A DNA stretch of 64,000 nucleotides from Anthopleura xanthogrammica (taxonomy: Eukaryota > Cnidaria > Anthozoa > Actiniaria > Actiniidae): the NCBI GenBank assembly GCA_964019055.1, contig OZ025217.1, forward strand, positions 11,092,755 through 11,156,754, read 5' to 3'. Positions 53,001 through 61,452 of this stretch are shown here, piece by piece (position 1 is the stretch's first letter; each line of letters starts with the position of its first letter). Position numbers and translations under genes: made by a program. Under the pieces are notes generated by a model that worked only from the letters and a program-made list of their open reading frames with translations, was not told the DNA's origin and ran no database searches.

Positions 53001-56000
53001 ATATAGATTATAACTTCAAATATTATCAAATTTGAAGAGAAAATGTTGATGTGTGGTTGTGAGATTTAATTGGAAATGTCTATGAATTGTGACGATGATT
53101 ACGGCCCAGACAGTGAGAATTCTTAAATAAAGAATACAGGTGTGATCATTTAACACTAAGCACTGGTAGTGTTAGTTCGAATATTAATTCTTTCACAGTT
53201 TTTCTCTCGGTTGATCTAGTTTTTGCTTAGAATCAATGACTAAGAATCGATATAAACAAATAAGTTTTGTATACAAACCTTGTGAAGATTGCATGCTTTT
53301 CCATCAAACAGAACAGAATTATGAACATTAACTCAAAGAGCCTTGAAGCTGAGTTATTAGCTAAAATCTTAAATATTCTCAAATTGACGGACTGTTGTTT
53401 TAGGATGACTGTGTTCTGAATGGAGCAATTTAAATGCAAAATATTATTGATCAATGAAGCTCATTTAGCACGAGCCATTGGTGGCTTGAGAAAGGACAAA
53501 GATCAAAATCTCATTATCAAACTTTTGCTAACCACAACAGATCATTCTGAAGAGATATTATTCAGTTCAACAGTCTAAAGCTCTGGGGGTATTCATTTCC
53601 CTTTGAAAATATGTCAAAATGACACGTATTTGAGAAGGAAAAGATTGGGTGAGGATCATGTTGTGAATATTTTATTTAAATACTGTGCATTTTAATAAAT
53701 TTGAGGTATATTATGGACTTAGAAGTTAATAATTAAATATGCTATTTATTATTACAAGATTCCTTTCAGAAGAACAAACACAAGTAAAATTATAAATATT
53801 TATGTAGTTTTTTAATGTCCTTTTGGGAGTATAAATTTTAATATTTTAATGCAATATGTGAGAATTTATATTATTATATATATATAAAAAAATTTATAAT
53901 GCAATAAAAATTTTTTCCAGAAATTTATACATATTCAACTAAAATAATGCAAAGCTAGGAAAATATTGTGCATTTAAATATAAATATGTAATATAAATTT
54001 GTATCCTAGAAGTTAATAAATTATTATTATTAAACTATTTTGTTGCCTTTTTAATAAATTACATAATTAAAATTGATGAATAAGATTTTTAAAAATTTAT
54101 GTAATATTATTTAAAGTTCTTGTTTCTGCTATAAGTTTTAGAATAATCAATAATTTATAAGAAATAGAATTGATTTGTGAATAGATAATGAAAAAAAAGG
54201 AAAAAAGTTTAAATTATGTGACCATAATCGTAAAAATATTGCTTCTAATCACAGATAAATAAAGAAATGTAGAAAACTAATTGAAGGAAAGACTAAGTAA
54301 ATTAAAATGTCTCCATGATTTTAAGAAAATGTGCTTCCAATTAACTAGTCATAATCATAAAAAAAAAAGAATCAACAAATTAAGGAAAAATGAGACAGAA
54401 TTATGTACAGCGCAACACACAAAAGTATGGCCATTTTTAATGTATTTGCATACTTCTAGGCACAGGCTTTTTGCTCCGAACAAGCTTTTGGTAAACATGT
54501 CTTATTTGGTAAAACCAGACAGCTTCACATCAAGTGTGTCAGTTTAGCACAGTTTTGGAACACAGTTTTGAGTCGGAGAGAGGGGTTAATCTGGAGGGGG
54601 GAGGTCTGGGGGAATGCCCCAAGCCTCGTCCCTTATGAAGTGCTTGTGGTTACACTGATTGGTCACATGTTGATAAACAGTATGATGAACAAGTTATCAT
54701 GTCTAGCCACTGGATAGCCATTATTTTTAGCCCTGGAATGGTACTTAAAAATTTACGTCTGCAAAATCTTGTCCCGACAGTGACTGTTGTGTAGAGGTTC
54801 AACTGCATAGAGCAACTACAATATGGGGTCCCAATGCAATATTTTTTCTCTAAAGTATATTGATGGGAGATAAAAGAGAAAAAGACAATAACACCAGATA
54901 ATACTCACCTTCATTGTGATCATTATTCACTGGGACAGACCAGGTCACCAGATTTCTTGCCGTCCTCCCCTCCTTCTCTACTAGTTTCCTGACTTGATCA
55001 TGACTGTTCGTACGATGGACCCCTTTCTGTCGGTTGCATCAAAATAATTTTAGTTAATATTAAAATTATTTCTTTATAACTCTATTTATATAATTGTGAC
55101 ACTGAGTCCAGGAATCTAGCTTGAGACCCCTGAGAGGCAACTACACCTCCTCGATTTCCTCATAGAGCCGTTTTCGCATGACTATAAAAAACTTATGGCC
55201 TCTTGCTATGATTGTGTCAGTGCTGTGCCATGTATGATTCAAGCACTCGGAATTCTGTGCCATATTTGTGCTTGTGTCCTAACCTTGACGTGTGCTGCGA
55301 CTTTACATATTTGAAATCTACTTCAAAAACTCATGAATAATTCATAAGCATTTGCTCCAATTGTAGCCACCATACACGTCACGTGAATGGACCTTTATAC
55401 CCGATAAAGCCATCTTCATTAGTATTCAAGTGATCTTTATATAAAGACACACGTGTGTCTTTATATAAAGAATACTAATGAGAACGACTTTATCAAAGAT
55501 AAAGGTGCCTCCAAGTTTAGATGAAGACTTAGAGCCTCATCAAGGTCAGTCTCACATACGATCACCGACGACCCATAAGATTGGGTCGAGTACCAATCCT
55601 GTCTTGAGACTGGCATGCTATCTTCAAAATGTGGGAGCCTTTTTGGGACTGACTGCACATGACAGTGACATATAAACCTCGACTGCGCAAGACAGTTACG
55701 TACAAACTCCTGTCTATGTATAAAAGTCCATGTTCGTGACGTGTATGGTCGCTCTGATTCGACCAAAGGTTTGTGAATTATTCATGAGTTTTTGAAGTAG
55801 TTCAATAAACTCTCGGATTGTGTTTTATCAGGTCTAAAAACACTCGGCTACGCCTCGTGGTTTTAAACCTGATAAAACACTCCTACTCGTTTATTAAACA
55901 GTACTTCATAAATTAGAAGCAAGGTGCATGCTTCTCTATACTTCTTAAGTGTTCTGTCAATCCCCAAGTGCTTTATAACTGGACACACAGGGTTTTCATT

Positions 56001-56831
56001 AAGTTTTGAAATAATAGAAGATTATGAACTAGTTACATGTACATCTGAGACAAATGAACATTTTTTGCTCAATTACCAGAGCATTCACCGATCTCCAACC
56101 CTCAATAAAAACCCTGATAAAGCATAGACTCAAAAATCAAAGCATCCCCTCTTTTGGATATATATGAATGACAAAATAGAAAGCATGTATAAGTGTGCTG
56201 TATGATAGATCTCATAATGCATGGGCCACTGCTGACCAAAATTTATATCTGTTATTTCATAAAGAAAGAAATTAAAAATATACTATCTAATTTCATCAAA
56301 GAAAATTTGTACACTAATTGCTATGGTAATAAGTATTTAGGCTGGAAAAATTATCTATAAAAACTTGAAAAAAGATGAACTTTAAATCAGCTTTATACTT
56401 ACCATAATCAACATTACGTCATTTGTACAAAAATATTATCGAAAACAAACAACATTTTGATCAGCATTTTAATAAATACATTTTGCTTTGTTAACTTGAA
56501 AGATTTGTCCAGTAAAACTAAGATTTAGTTGGATACAGATATACATTCACGAAACTATTTTAATTTTTAATAAGATTCTTAAAATTATTTTTTTCGTCAA
56601 GTGTTTGTGTTTATAAGCCAAGTGTTTACAAAATAACGACTTTCAAGAACCCTCAAAACTTACCTTTGAAAAATTCCCTTTCCTTCCCGAACCACTACCA
56701 TCTTTTGTAGAAGCTTTATTGCTATGATTTTCATTTAATTTTGGGCTGTGAATGCTTTCGTTTGATCTTGAACTTGAAGACGAAACCCGAGGTGAACGTC
56801 GTCTTCGACTTTGACCTTCTTGTTGGGACAT
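35554..56831 (-). CDS. SCAPER: S-phase cyclin A-associated protein in the ER (SCAPER)
   Basis: ER-associated cyclin A/CDK2 regulator and ciliary protein in mammals. Thirty-four frame-consistent exons, 1451 residues (human about 1400): 56831-56664, 55026-54909, 50791-50514, 50259-50159, 49753-48754, 48646-48586, 48014-47903, 47679-47640, 47342-47271, 46825-46685, 46371-46300, 46175-46146, 45971-45918, 45690-45619, 45313-45243, 45170-45089, 44990-44937, 44564-44472, 44321-44223, 43603-43473, 43345-43277, 42923-42803, 42447-42329, 41582-41459, 41222-41020, 40758-40612, 39921-39845, 38960-38806, 38296-38235, 37855-37768, 37686-37607, 37236-37125, 36592-36535, 35645-35554. Landmarks: NSHDQVRKLVEKEGRTARNL near residue 62, RARYWSYLFDNLKRAVDEIY (156-175), RPTSLAWEV, EEGWETV, SWGDTVE, a charged coiled coil at about 590-842, a C2H2 zinc finger (C867, C870, H883, H889), and a helical C-terminal region with LLHEVILVIGYFTV and SGRNPTLLQQLCGLPFQYFS. 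The start (MSQQEGQ) is the first plausible one; an in-frame upstream ATG exists at 56990. Confidence 0.95.
35719..36440. repeat. GATGAT microsatellite plus 24-bp minisatellite in the last SCAPER intron
   Basis: After a degenerate gat/gtt tract, 17 full copies plus a truncated copy of a 24-bp unit (GTTCATGATGTTGTTGATGG then TGAT) run from 35952 to about 36380. The 120-bp lines starting 36001, 36121 and 36241 are identical, so the array is highly homogeneous. It stays open in several frames on both strands; these ORFs are artefacts. Confidence 0.95.
37376..37522. mobile_element. Foldback element in SCAPER intron 31
   Basis: About 68-bp arms beginning TAGCCTGCATTGCAGGCGTT and ending in the complement AACGCCTGCAATGCAGGCTA, with a short centre. 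The arms include GGTTCTTTTTGGGACGG and its complement. Confidence 0.82.
38057..38095. repeat. AAC microsatellite
   Basis: About 13 aac triplets in SCAPER intron 29. Confidence 0.95.
38390..38780 (-). mobile_element. SINE-like dimer in SCAPER intron 28
   Basis: Two copies of a roughly 185-bp unit, each with GGAGGGAGGAAAACTGGAGA, CCACAGGAGAGAACCAACTA and GGTGGGACTCAAACT. On the minus strand the last block reads as a B-box-like AGTTTGAGTCCC, which supports a tRNA-derived SINE. Confidence 0.6.
39639..39646 (-). terminator. RNA polymerase III terminator of tRNA-Lys
   Basis: A run of eight T on the minus strand begins 6 bp after the tRNA 3' end, the normal pol III stop signal. Confidence 0.85.
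39653..39725 (-). tRNA. trnK-CTT: tRNA-Lys (anticodon CTT)
   Basis: A 73-nt cloverleaf with no intron. The acceptor stem GCCCGGC pairs with GTTGGGC (two G-T pairs), the discriminator base is G, the A box is TAGCTCAGTCGG, the anticodon stem-loop is GAGACTCTTAATCTC with anticodon CTT, and the B box is GGGTTCGAGCC. It lies in intron 27 of SCAPER on the same strand as the host gene. Confidence 0.96.
40190..40600 (-). mobile_element. SINE-like unit with five tandem tail modules, SCAPER intron 26
   Basis: Five modules of about 57 bp (AACCCTGAAACAACCTCTGG, TTGATCTAAGTCAGGGCATG) are followed by the SINE-body block GGAGGAAAACCAGAGAACCC. The module order mirrors 28505-28850 on the opposite strand. Confidence 0.72.
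40878..41014. mobile_element. MITE family 1 copy abutting the SCAPER exon 25 donor
   Basis: Right arm ends AAAGGGGTCTAG at about 41014; on the minus strand the intron starts GTACT at 41019 and becomes MITE sequence within about 5 bases. Left arm TATAGACTATTTTCACGTGA. Confidence 0.78.
41728..41948. mobile_element. MITE family 4, second copy
   Basis: Ends AATAGTCCCCTTCACAG and CTGTAAAGGGAGCTAT, with arms GCATCGAAACGAGACATGAG and CTCATGTCTCGCTTCG. Lies in SCAPER intron 23. Confidence 0.75.
42515..42735 (-). mobile_element. SINE-like unit, SCAPER intron 22
   Basis: One tail module (CCTGAAACCATCTCTTGGCT) and the body GGAGGGAGGAAAACTGGAGA with CCCTCGAATCAAAAGAGAGA, ending in GCTACGCCACCC, the complement of an A-box-like head. 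Confidence 0.6.
43060..43250. repeat. CAG/AAC trinucleotide tract, SCAPER intron 21
   Basis: Interspersed cag, caa and gca triplets start about 25 bp after the exon 21 donor and extend through the intron. Poly-Leu, Ala/Thr and Ala/Val ORFs arise from it and are not real. Confidence 0.9.
43668..43934. mobile_element. MITE with partial tandem duplication of its right end
   Basis: Inverted ends GTTTTCGTATGAGTGGGAAA and TTTCCAACTCATACGAT bound about 185 bp. The right half, with GTTACGGCATGTCGTACCGT, is repeated at about 43868-43934. Related to 19103-19270. Confidence 0.7.
44611..44742. mobile_element. MITE family 1 copy, SCAPER intron 17
   Basis: The left arm is diverged (CGGAATGCAGCTTAATTTGG); the right arm ends GTCACATGCAAGAGGTCTAT. 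A family 2 fragment (TTACAGACCACGTGTCATTC) lies near 44393. Confidence 0.7.
45390..45612. repeat. CTTAATAGAGGTT-type degenerate tandem repeat, SCAPER intron 14
   Basis: Short units around CGCTTAATAGAGGTT and CCGCTTAATA recur about eight times. They resemble, in reverse complement, the CCTCTATTAAGCG units of the 75-bp repeat at 21406. Confidence 0.65.
46895..47215. repeat. GGAT and GAGGGAGGGAGAAA simple repeats, SCAPER intron 9
   Basis: ATGG/GGAT tetranucleotide stretches flank about four copies of an 18-bp purine-rich unit (AGAGGGAGGGAGAAAG). Confidence 0.85.
47414..47590 (-). mobile_element. SINE-like unit, SCAPER intron 8
   Basis: One tail module (CCTGAAACAACTTCTGGGCT) followed by the body GGAGGGAGGAAAACCAGAGA. 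The head is eroded. A further eroded copy lies at about 48110-48320. Confidence 0.55.
48389..48566. mobile_element. MITE with GAGCTGGTTGTACGAAGCCT ends
   Basis: Imperfect 21-bp inverted ends (right end AGGCTTCATACAACTGGCTC). The interior has four direct copies of TTATCCAGCAGATAAA-like units and their complements. Lies in SCAPER intron 6, 20 bp from exon 6. Confidence 0.75.
48786..48868 (-). repeat. In-frame hexanucleotide repeat coding Glu-Gly in SCAPER exon 5
   Basis: A GGAGAA-type unit repeats about 14 times on the coding strand and encodes an alternating Glu-Gly tract at about residues 515-545, with one Arg interruption. Because the unit is 6 bp, length changes would keep the frame. Confidence 0.92.
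50338..50452. repeat. GAAG/GGAA microsatellite, SCAPER intron 3 side of exon 3
   Basis: A tetranucleotide tract in the intron between exons 3 and 4, starting about 60 bp after the exon 3 donor. The C-terminal Pro/Ser-rich extension of the exon 3 ORF is read-through into it. Confidence 0.9.
50900..54900. other. Large AT-rich SCAPER intron 2
   Basis: About 4.1 kb between exons 3 and 2. Strongly AT-rich from about 51600 to 54300, with few of the MITEs common elsewhere in the window. No exon, RNA gene or clear repeat is recognised. Confidence 0.6.
55318..55800. mobile_element. Foldback element with long arms, SCAPER intron 1
   Basis: Perfect 27-bp inverted ends (CTACTTCAAAAACTCATGAA... and its complement ending at 55800). 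The arms continue through CACGTCACG / CGTGACGTGTATGG. Inside is a perfect 36-38 bp palindrome at about 55434-55471 (CTTTATATAAAGACACAC plus complement). Confidence 0.85.
55807..55905. mobile_element. Short hairpin element, SCAPER intron 1
   Basis: AATAAACTC and GTGTTTTATCAGGT pair with ACCTGATAAAACAC and CGTTTATT around a loop CTCGGCTACGCCTCG. It follows the previous element directly. Confidence 0.65.
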
Positions 56832-56934
56832 TTTTGTGCGAATAAACCACAAATTCTTGAGTTTTGAAACCGCAGATGACTTCAGTAGCCTTAGTTTTCG
56901 GTAATCTTGACGTCTGTTAGGATATTTAGCTAGT

Positions 56935-57000
56935 TCATAGTAGTTTTTTTGGTGTATTTTGGAGTAAGTGTTGTTCAAACTGATCTTCAAAGCCCGCCAT
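56935..57000 (-). promoter_or_regulatory. YY1-like site and 21-codon upstream ORF of SCAPER
   Basis: On the minus strand CAAGATGGCGGGC (57004-56992) matches the YY1 core often found just inside transcripts. Its ATG opens a 21-codon ORF ending TGA at 56935, 104 bases before the SCAPER start. If transcription starts at or above this point, it would be an upstream ORF. A second, stronger match (CCAAGATGGCGGC) is at about 57802-57814. Confidence 0.4.
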
Positions 57001-57225
57001 CTTGCTTCTCCTTGGAAACAGCCTCGTTATCATATCTCACCACAGGAAACCCATCTAGCCTGATCTTTCTATCTTCTCAAGTACGTTCATTTTTAAAGGT
57101 GTCATTTCTAAGGACTTGCCTGCATAGCGGCCCGAATTACATCCCACTTGATTAATGGGAGATTTCCACGTGGGAAAATGTCCCCTCGTCTCCTCCCCCA
57201 CAGCTTTGTTAGTTGGTTGGTTGTA

Positions 57226-57690
57226 ATTGGCTGGTTGGTGGGTTGGTGGGTTGGTGGGTTGGTGGGTTGGTGGGTTGGTGGGTTGGTGGGTTGGTGGGTT
57301 GGTGGGTTGGTGGGTTGGTGGGTTGGTGGGTTGGTGGGTTGGTGGGTTGGTGGGTTGGTGGGTTGGTGGGTTGGTGGGTTGGTGGGTTGGTGGGTTGGTG
57401 GGTTGGTGGGTTGGTGGGTTGGTGGGTTGGTGGGTTGGTGGGTTGGTGGGTTGGTGGGTTGGTGGGTTGGTGGGTTGGTTGGTTGGCTGGTTGGCTGGTT
57501 GGCTGGTTGGTGGGTTGGTGGGTTGGTGGGTTGGTGGGTTGGTGGGTTGGTGGGTTGGTGGGTTGGTGGGTTGGTGGGTTGGTGGGTTGGTGGGTTGGTG
57601 GGTTGGTGGGTTGGTGGGTTGGTGGGTTGGTGGGTTGGTGGGTTGGTGGGTTGGTGGGTTGGTGGGTTGGTGGGTTGGTGGGTTGGTGGT
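57226..57690. repeat. 8-bp G-rich minisatellite (GGTTGGTG)n, about 55 units
   Basis: About 30 units, a short GGTTGGCT variant block at 57478-57507, then about 23 more units. The plus strand is G/T only. It begins about 395 bp upstream of the SCAPER start codon. The Val-Gly-Trp and Pro-Thr-His repeat ORFs on both strands are artefacts. Confidence 0.95.
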
Positions 57691-57699
57691 CATAGTATA

Positions 57700-60600
57700 G
57701 GTTCATTGGTTATTCATGGAAAAATGAAGGAAAAATCGAACTTGCGAGAGCAGTGTAAAAGTGCAGGAACTTCATTCAAGTAATGTTACTGATTTTTACA
57801 GCCGCCATCTTGGTCATTACAGTCTCTTCTGTTAGATCAACCAACATCACCGCCGTGTCTTTTGTCATTTTATTCTCTTGGGAATGATTGAAAACCAGCA
57901 ATAGGAGCAAGTGTAGCTAAAGCTCAAGTTGTCAAGTGGGCTACCTGCTTAGCAATTAAGAGGTGAACATGATCTCACACACTCATCAGTTCAACTTCTC
58001 TCTAATCCGTGTAGCTTCAGCTTTGAGTAAGCTTAAAACAGAGCACTAATGGAGATAGGGGGTAAAGTGCGCACCGTCAGCTCCCTGGAAGACCAGCTAC
58101 TAGCTGAAGGAACACGATGTAAATAAGGCCTTTACCTTTACCCTTGAAACGCTAGGAATCGTGTAAAAACCACTTTAGAATCATCCCAGGTAAATATACA
58201 GATTGATGTGTATTATGCCCTGGGATTCAGCATAGCCGCACTGCGTGGAAAATGTCCAATTCCTGTATTAATTTAATTTAATTTATCCATAACTTTTTTG
58301 TCACTGAAGAGGACTGATGAATTTTTGCAATGCTGCCTGTTCAGCAGAAAAAAGAAAGAATGCGCGATCCAAAACACTTCTAGCGGCTTTATTTAATTGA
58401 TTTTCTGAGCTTTATTTGATTCGAAGAAAAAGGTATTACAAAAGTTTAAAAAATAAGATCAGTAGTAAATTAGTAAAATGATTTTAAACTCATGCAGTTC
58501 AGTTCTAAGAGTTAGTTCTCTGATTCATGTATGAGCTGTTGTTACAAGAAGGTGGAGTTTTGTCGGAACGCCAGTTATGTCGCAAGTGTTTTTCACATAT
58601 CAACTTTCTGCACCAGGAAAAACATGGCCTCCACGTCTGCGTCATCGTTGCTTGTTAATTCGATTCCTTTCTGTAAATCGATGTTTTTTTAACTTCTAAA
58701 TTTTATTGTATCTGGATGGAATTTCAGACCACAGGTTTGTTAGCCATTGGTTATACACAAAGCCTTCATCCTCGCAAAAGTCGATTTAAAATAATCTGCC
58801 TCTGCCTCTCCCTCTCCGTTGTTGCTTAAAAAACGGCCCCTCCCCGCTTGTTTTCCATTCTGCCGTCTATTGTAAAAATGCTGTGCGACTCGAATTATTT
58901 TGTGTGGTGCCCTTAACTTTTGAGCTTGATTTTTTAAATGAACCCCCCCCCCCCCCCACCCCAATTCCACTGCCCCCCCCCCCCCCCCCTCCCCAGTCAC
59001 TGCCGAAAAATGAACGGTTCGGCCTAAGGGAGTTTTACGCTGATACCAAGGTATGTAGGAAAACAGGCTTTAGAAGGGTGGGAAATGATCGATCCCCCAG
59101 GGAAGCATTACTTTAAAAGGATTAGGATGGAACTTAAATTAACACAGGGCTGGTGGTCTCATAGTTTCCCCCGCTACCGTTGCGTGCATGACGACCCTAA
59201 AAACGGCTGCGGGGTAGACTAATGGTCTCAAAATGCCAAGTCAATGGTCAGCTCTAGGAGGTAGATTTTTTTGTCTGATAGCCGGAAATACACGACTTTC
59301 ATTATTTTGTGCTTGTTTTTTCCCCCCAAATTAGCACAAAAAGTTTTGTGTTCAGTGCTGCTTTAGTAGTAAAGTTCCAAAAGATAAATGTCATCCTAAC
59401 GCATAAACCACTTAAAAACCAGTACCAAGGCAATTAAATAGTGTGAATTTTTTTCGCAATGACGATTAAAAAATGATTGTTTGTCAAAGGTATTAAAAAG
59501 TATTTAAGGCAACAGGAAAAATAAAAATTGATGAAGTGAGAAAAATGTCAGGAATGGATATGTGGATTAAAGTGATAAATAAACGGCCCTAAATAAACGA
59601 CTAATTTTATATATAACTTTAATCTATCATGCTGGAGAATGAGACGCGGCCGCTAAGCCATTGTTGTTAAACTTAGTCTGCTACCATGGCAACGCAAAAA
59701 TTCCAGGAGCACGACGACAAGAACGAAATGAGTTGTACGAAATTTTAGACGATGAAAATTAGCAGGATCGAACGGCTCGAACAGTAGAAGCGGACGATTC
59801 TAAGAAGCTTTAAACTGTGCACACTTCATTGCGGTAAACTGCGAGCATTCCATTTGTTTACGCTGAGATTAAGTTGTCCACATACAATACATTTTAATAC
59901 CATTACGTTTTCCTATCTTCTCTGAGAATATTTGCTCATAAACTTTCGCACACTACGGCATTTCTTGTGAATACAATAGAAGCAAGTGGTTATGATCATG
60001 AGAAAACATTTAAACATTTGCTCAATAAATGAAGAACAAAAGACGGCTAGTTAAGAGCCGTGGGACGTTTTGAGTCAAGGTTCATCGTGAATGGCGGCCT
60101 TTGCGACGTCCGACTCATGGATACCGAAGCATGTCGAACTCAGAAACTTCTCCAGCCAGACATTTAGATGTTTTGGATTCAATTTTTTCTCGGATTTCCT
60201 GATATACAAGGCAGTATTTTTATTTGACAAGGCGATTACTAAAAAAAATAGATTTAGGAAGATTCCTGTTACCATATGATCAGATGATGAAATAGTTCCG
60301 CAATGGCGTGGTGCCCTTTAGGGAAGTAATTGAAAATTTCTCAAAGTTTTACGGCTTTTTCCGTTTTCTTTGATATTTTATACTACAACTATCCAAGGAA
60401 TGAATATTCCAGTTATTTACGTTTCCACCAAGCAATCCTAAGCTGAAAATAAACTTATCGTTTGAGTTTTCTGAACTTTCCCACGAAGACAAAAGGGAAA
60501 ATGCAAACAGAAAGAGAAACCCAATGCCCTACCCCGACAGTCGTGTTTACAATGCAAATAAAACTTGAGCTAAAGCCTCGACTTTGAAAATTAGGAATGT

Positions 60601-61311
60601 TTTTGTAAGGAAGGCACATATGCTATCAGTTCCTGAGCTATTCACAGACAATTGCTTCGCATTCTTTGAAAATTCTTTCTTAGTGACCGAACAATTGCGT
60701 CTTGGGTGGCATTGGATTCTGTTCCTCGCGCCCTTTCGCAATCTCCTCGACCATCAAAATCAAGCGTCACCCCAAAGTTTAGATAGCCAGATAAATGATT
60801 TCCATCTTAAACTTGCTGACAGCCTTCGTTTATTTAATATTCAATTGTGATCTTGCACCGAAAATAGCTTGGCTTCTCCCTTGCACATTGCTTTGTTCGT
60901 GCCAATCTTATCTTCCAAATCTAAAGCACTGAAGGTTTGACATGAAGAAACACTAGTAGTTTGGGGCTTCGATAAGTATTTTTCAAGCTGTCTTCATGTT
61001 TCTTACGCTAAAAATAATTGTAGAAGAAAGTTATGGCTTGTATTCTGTGCATTCGTTCAAGATGTGGGAAAAAACTGAACGGCATCCAACAGTGTGTGAT
61101 GAAAGGTTTAATCTAATAATATATATATCTTATAAAACACCTTACAAATTTGTTCCATGTGTTTCTCTATCAAATATTATCTTCAAAACTAAAATATCAT
61201 TCACCAATTTAAGAATACAGAATACAAGATTCTTGGAAACAGTTTTTCCTAGTTTAACGTTTTAGTAATTGAAAATAAAATCCCATTCAGTATCATCTTA
61301 TGTTTATTAAG
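57700..61311. other. Upstream region without convincing gene
   Basis: Contains two poly-C runs at about 58938-58993, a CpG-containing patch near 59640-59700 and scattered short ORFs of no recognisable family. No conserved exon, tRNA or clear MITE was found. Confidence 0.5.
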
Positions 61312-61452
61312 TCATATCGAATCGTCGTCTTCATCGGTGATGAAAAGACACATTCCCGTCCAGATAAGCGTAATAAATGTCGCGTGCATAAGGCGATAAT
61401 ACGAACTTTTCCTACGCAGGTCAAGCCTTGCCAAACGGTTGATTAAGAAATT
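61312..61452 (-). CDS. Weak candidate terminal exon of a membrane protein
   Basis: A 46-codon open stretch on the minus strand after a TAG: a basic segment RLARLDLRRKSSYYR, a hydrophobic segment (FITLIWTGMCLFI), an acidic tail DEDDDSI and a TGA, with AATAAA 5 bp beyond the stop. It looks like a membrane-protein C-terminus, but no upstream exon was found and the possible acceptor is poor. An overlapping plus-strand ORF of similar length exists, so this may be chance. Confidence 0.2.
   Translation of the reverse strand, partial: NFLINRLARLDLRRKSSYYRLMHATFITLIWTGMCLFITDEDDDSI

Noticed and set aside
57226..57690. Interstitial telomeric repeat
   Set aside because: The unit is GGTTGGTG, not TTAGGG or a known animal telomere variant.
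57055..57783. Several 150-210 codon ORFs of Gly-Trp-Val or Pro-Thr-His repeats
   Set aside because: Produced by the (GGTTGGTG)n array in all frames; not protein genes.
59690..59770. Short ORFs starting at a good ATG context (ACCATGG)
   Set aside because: Only about 20 codons before stops in each frame, with no donor that would extend them.
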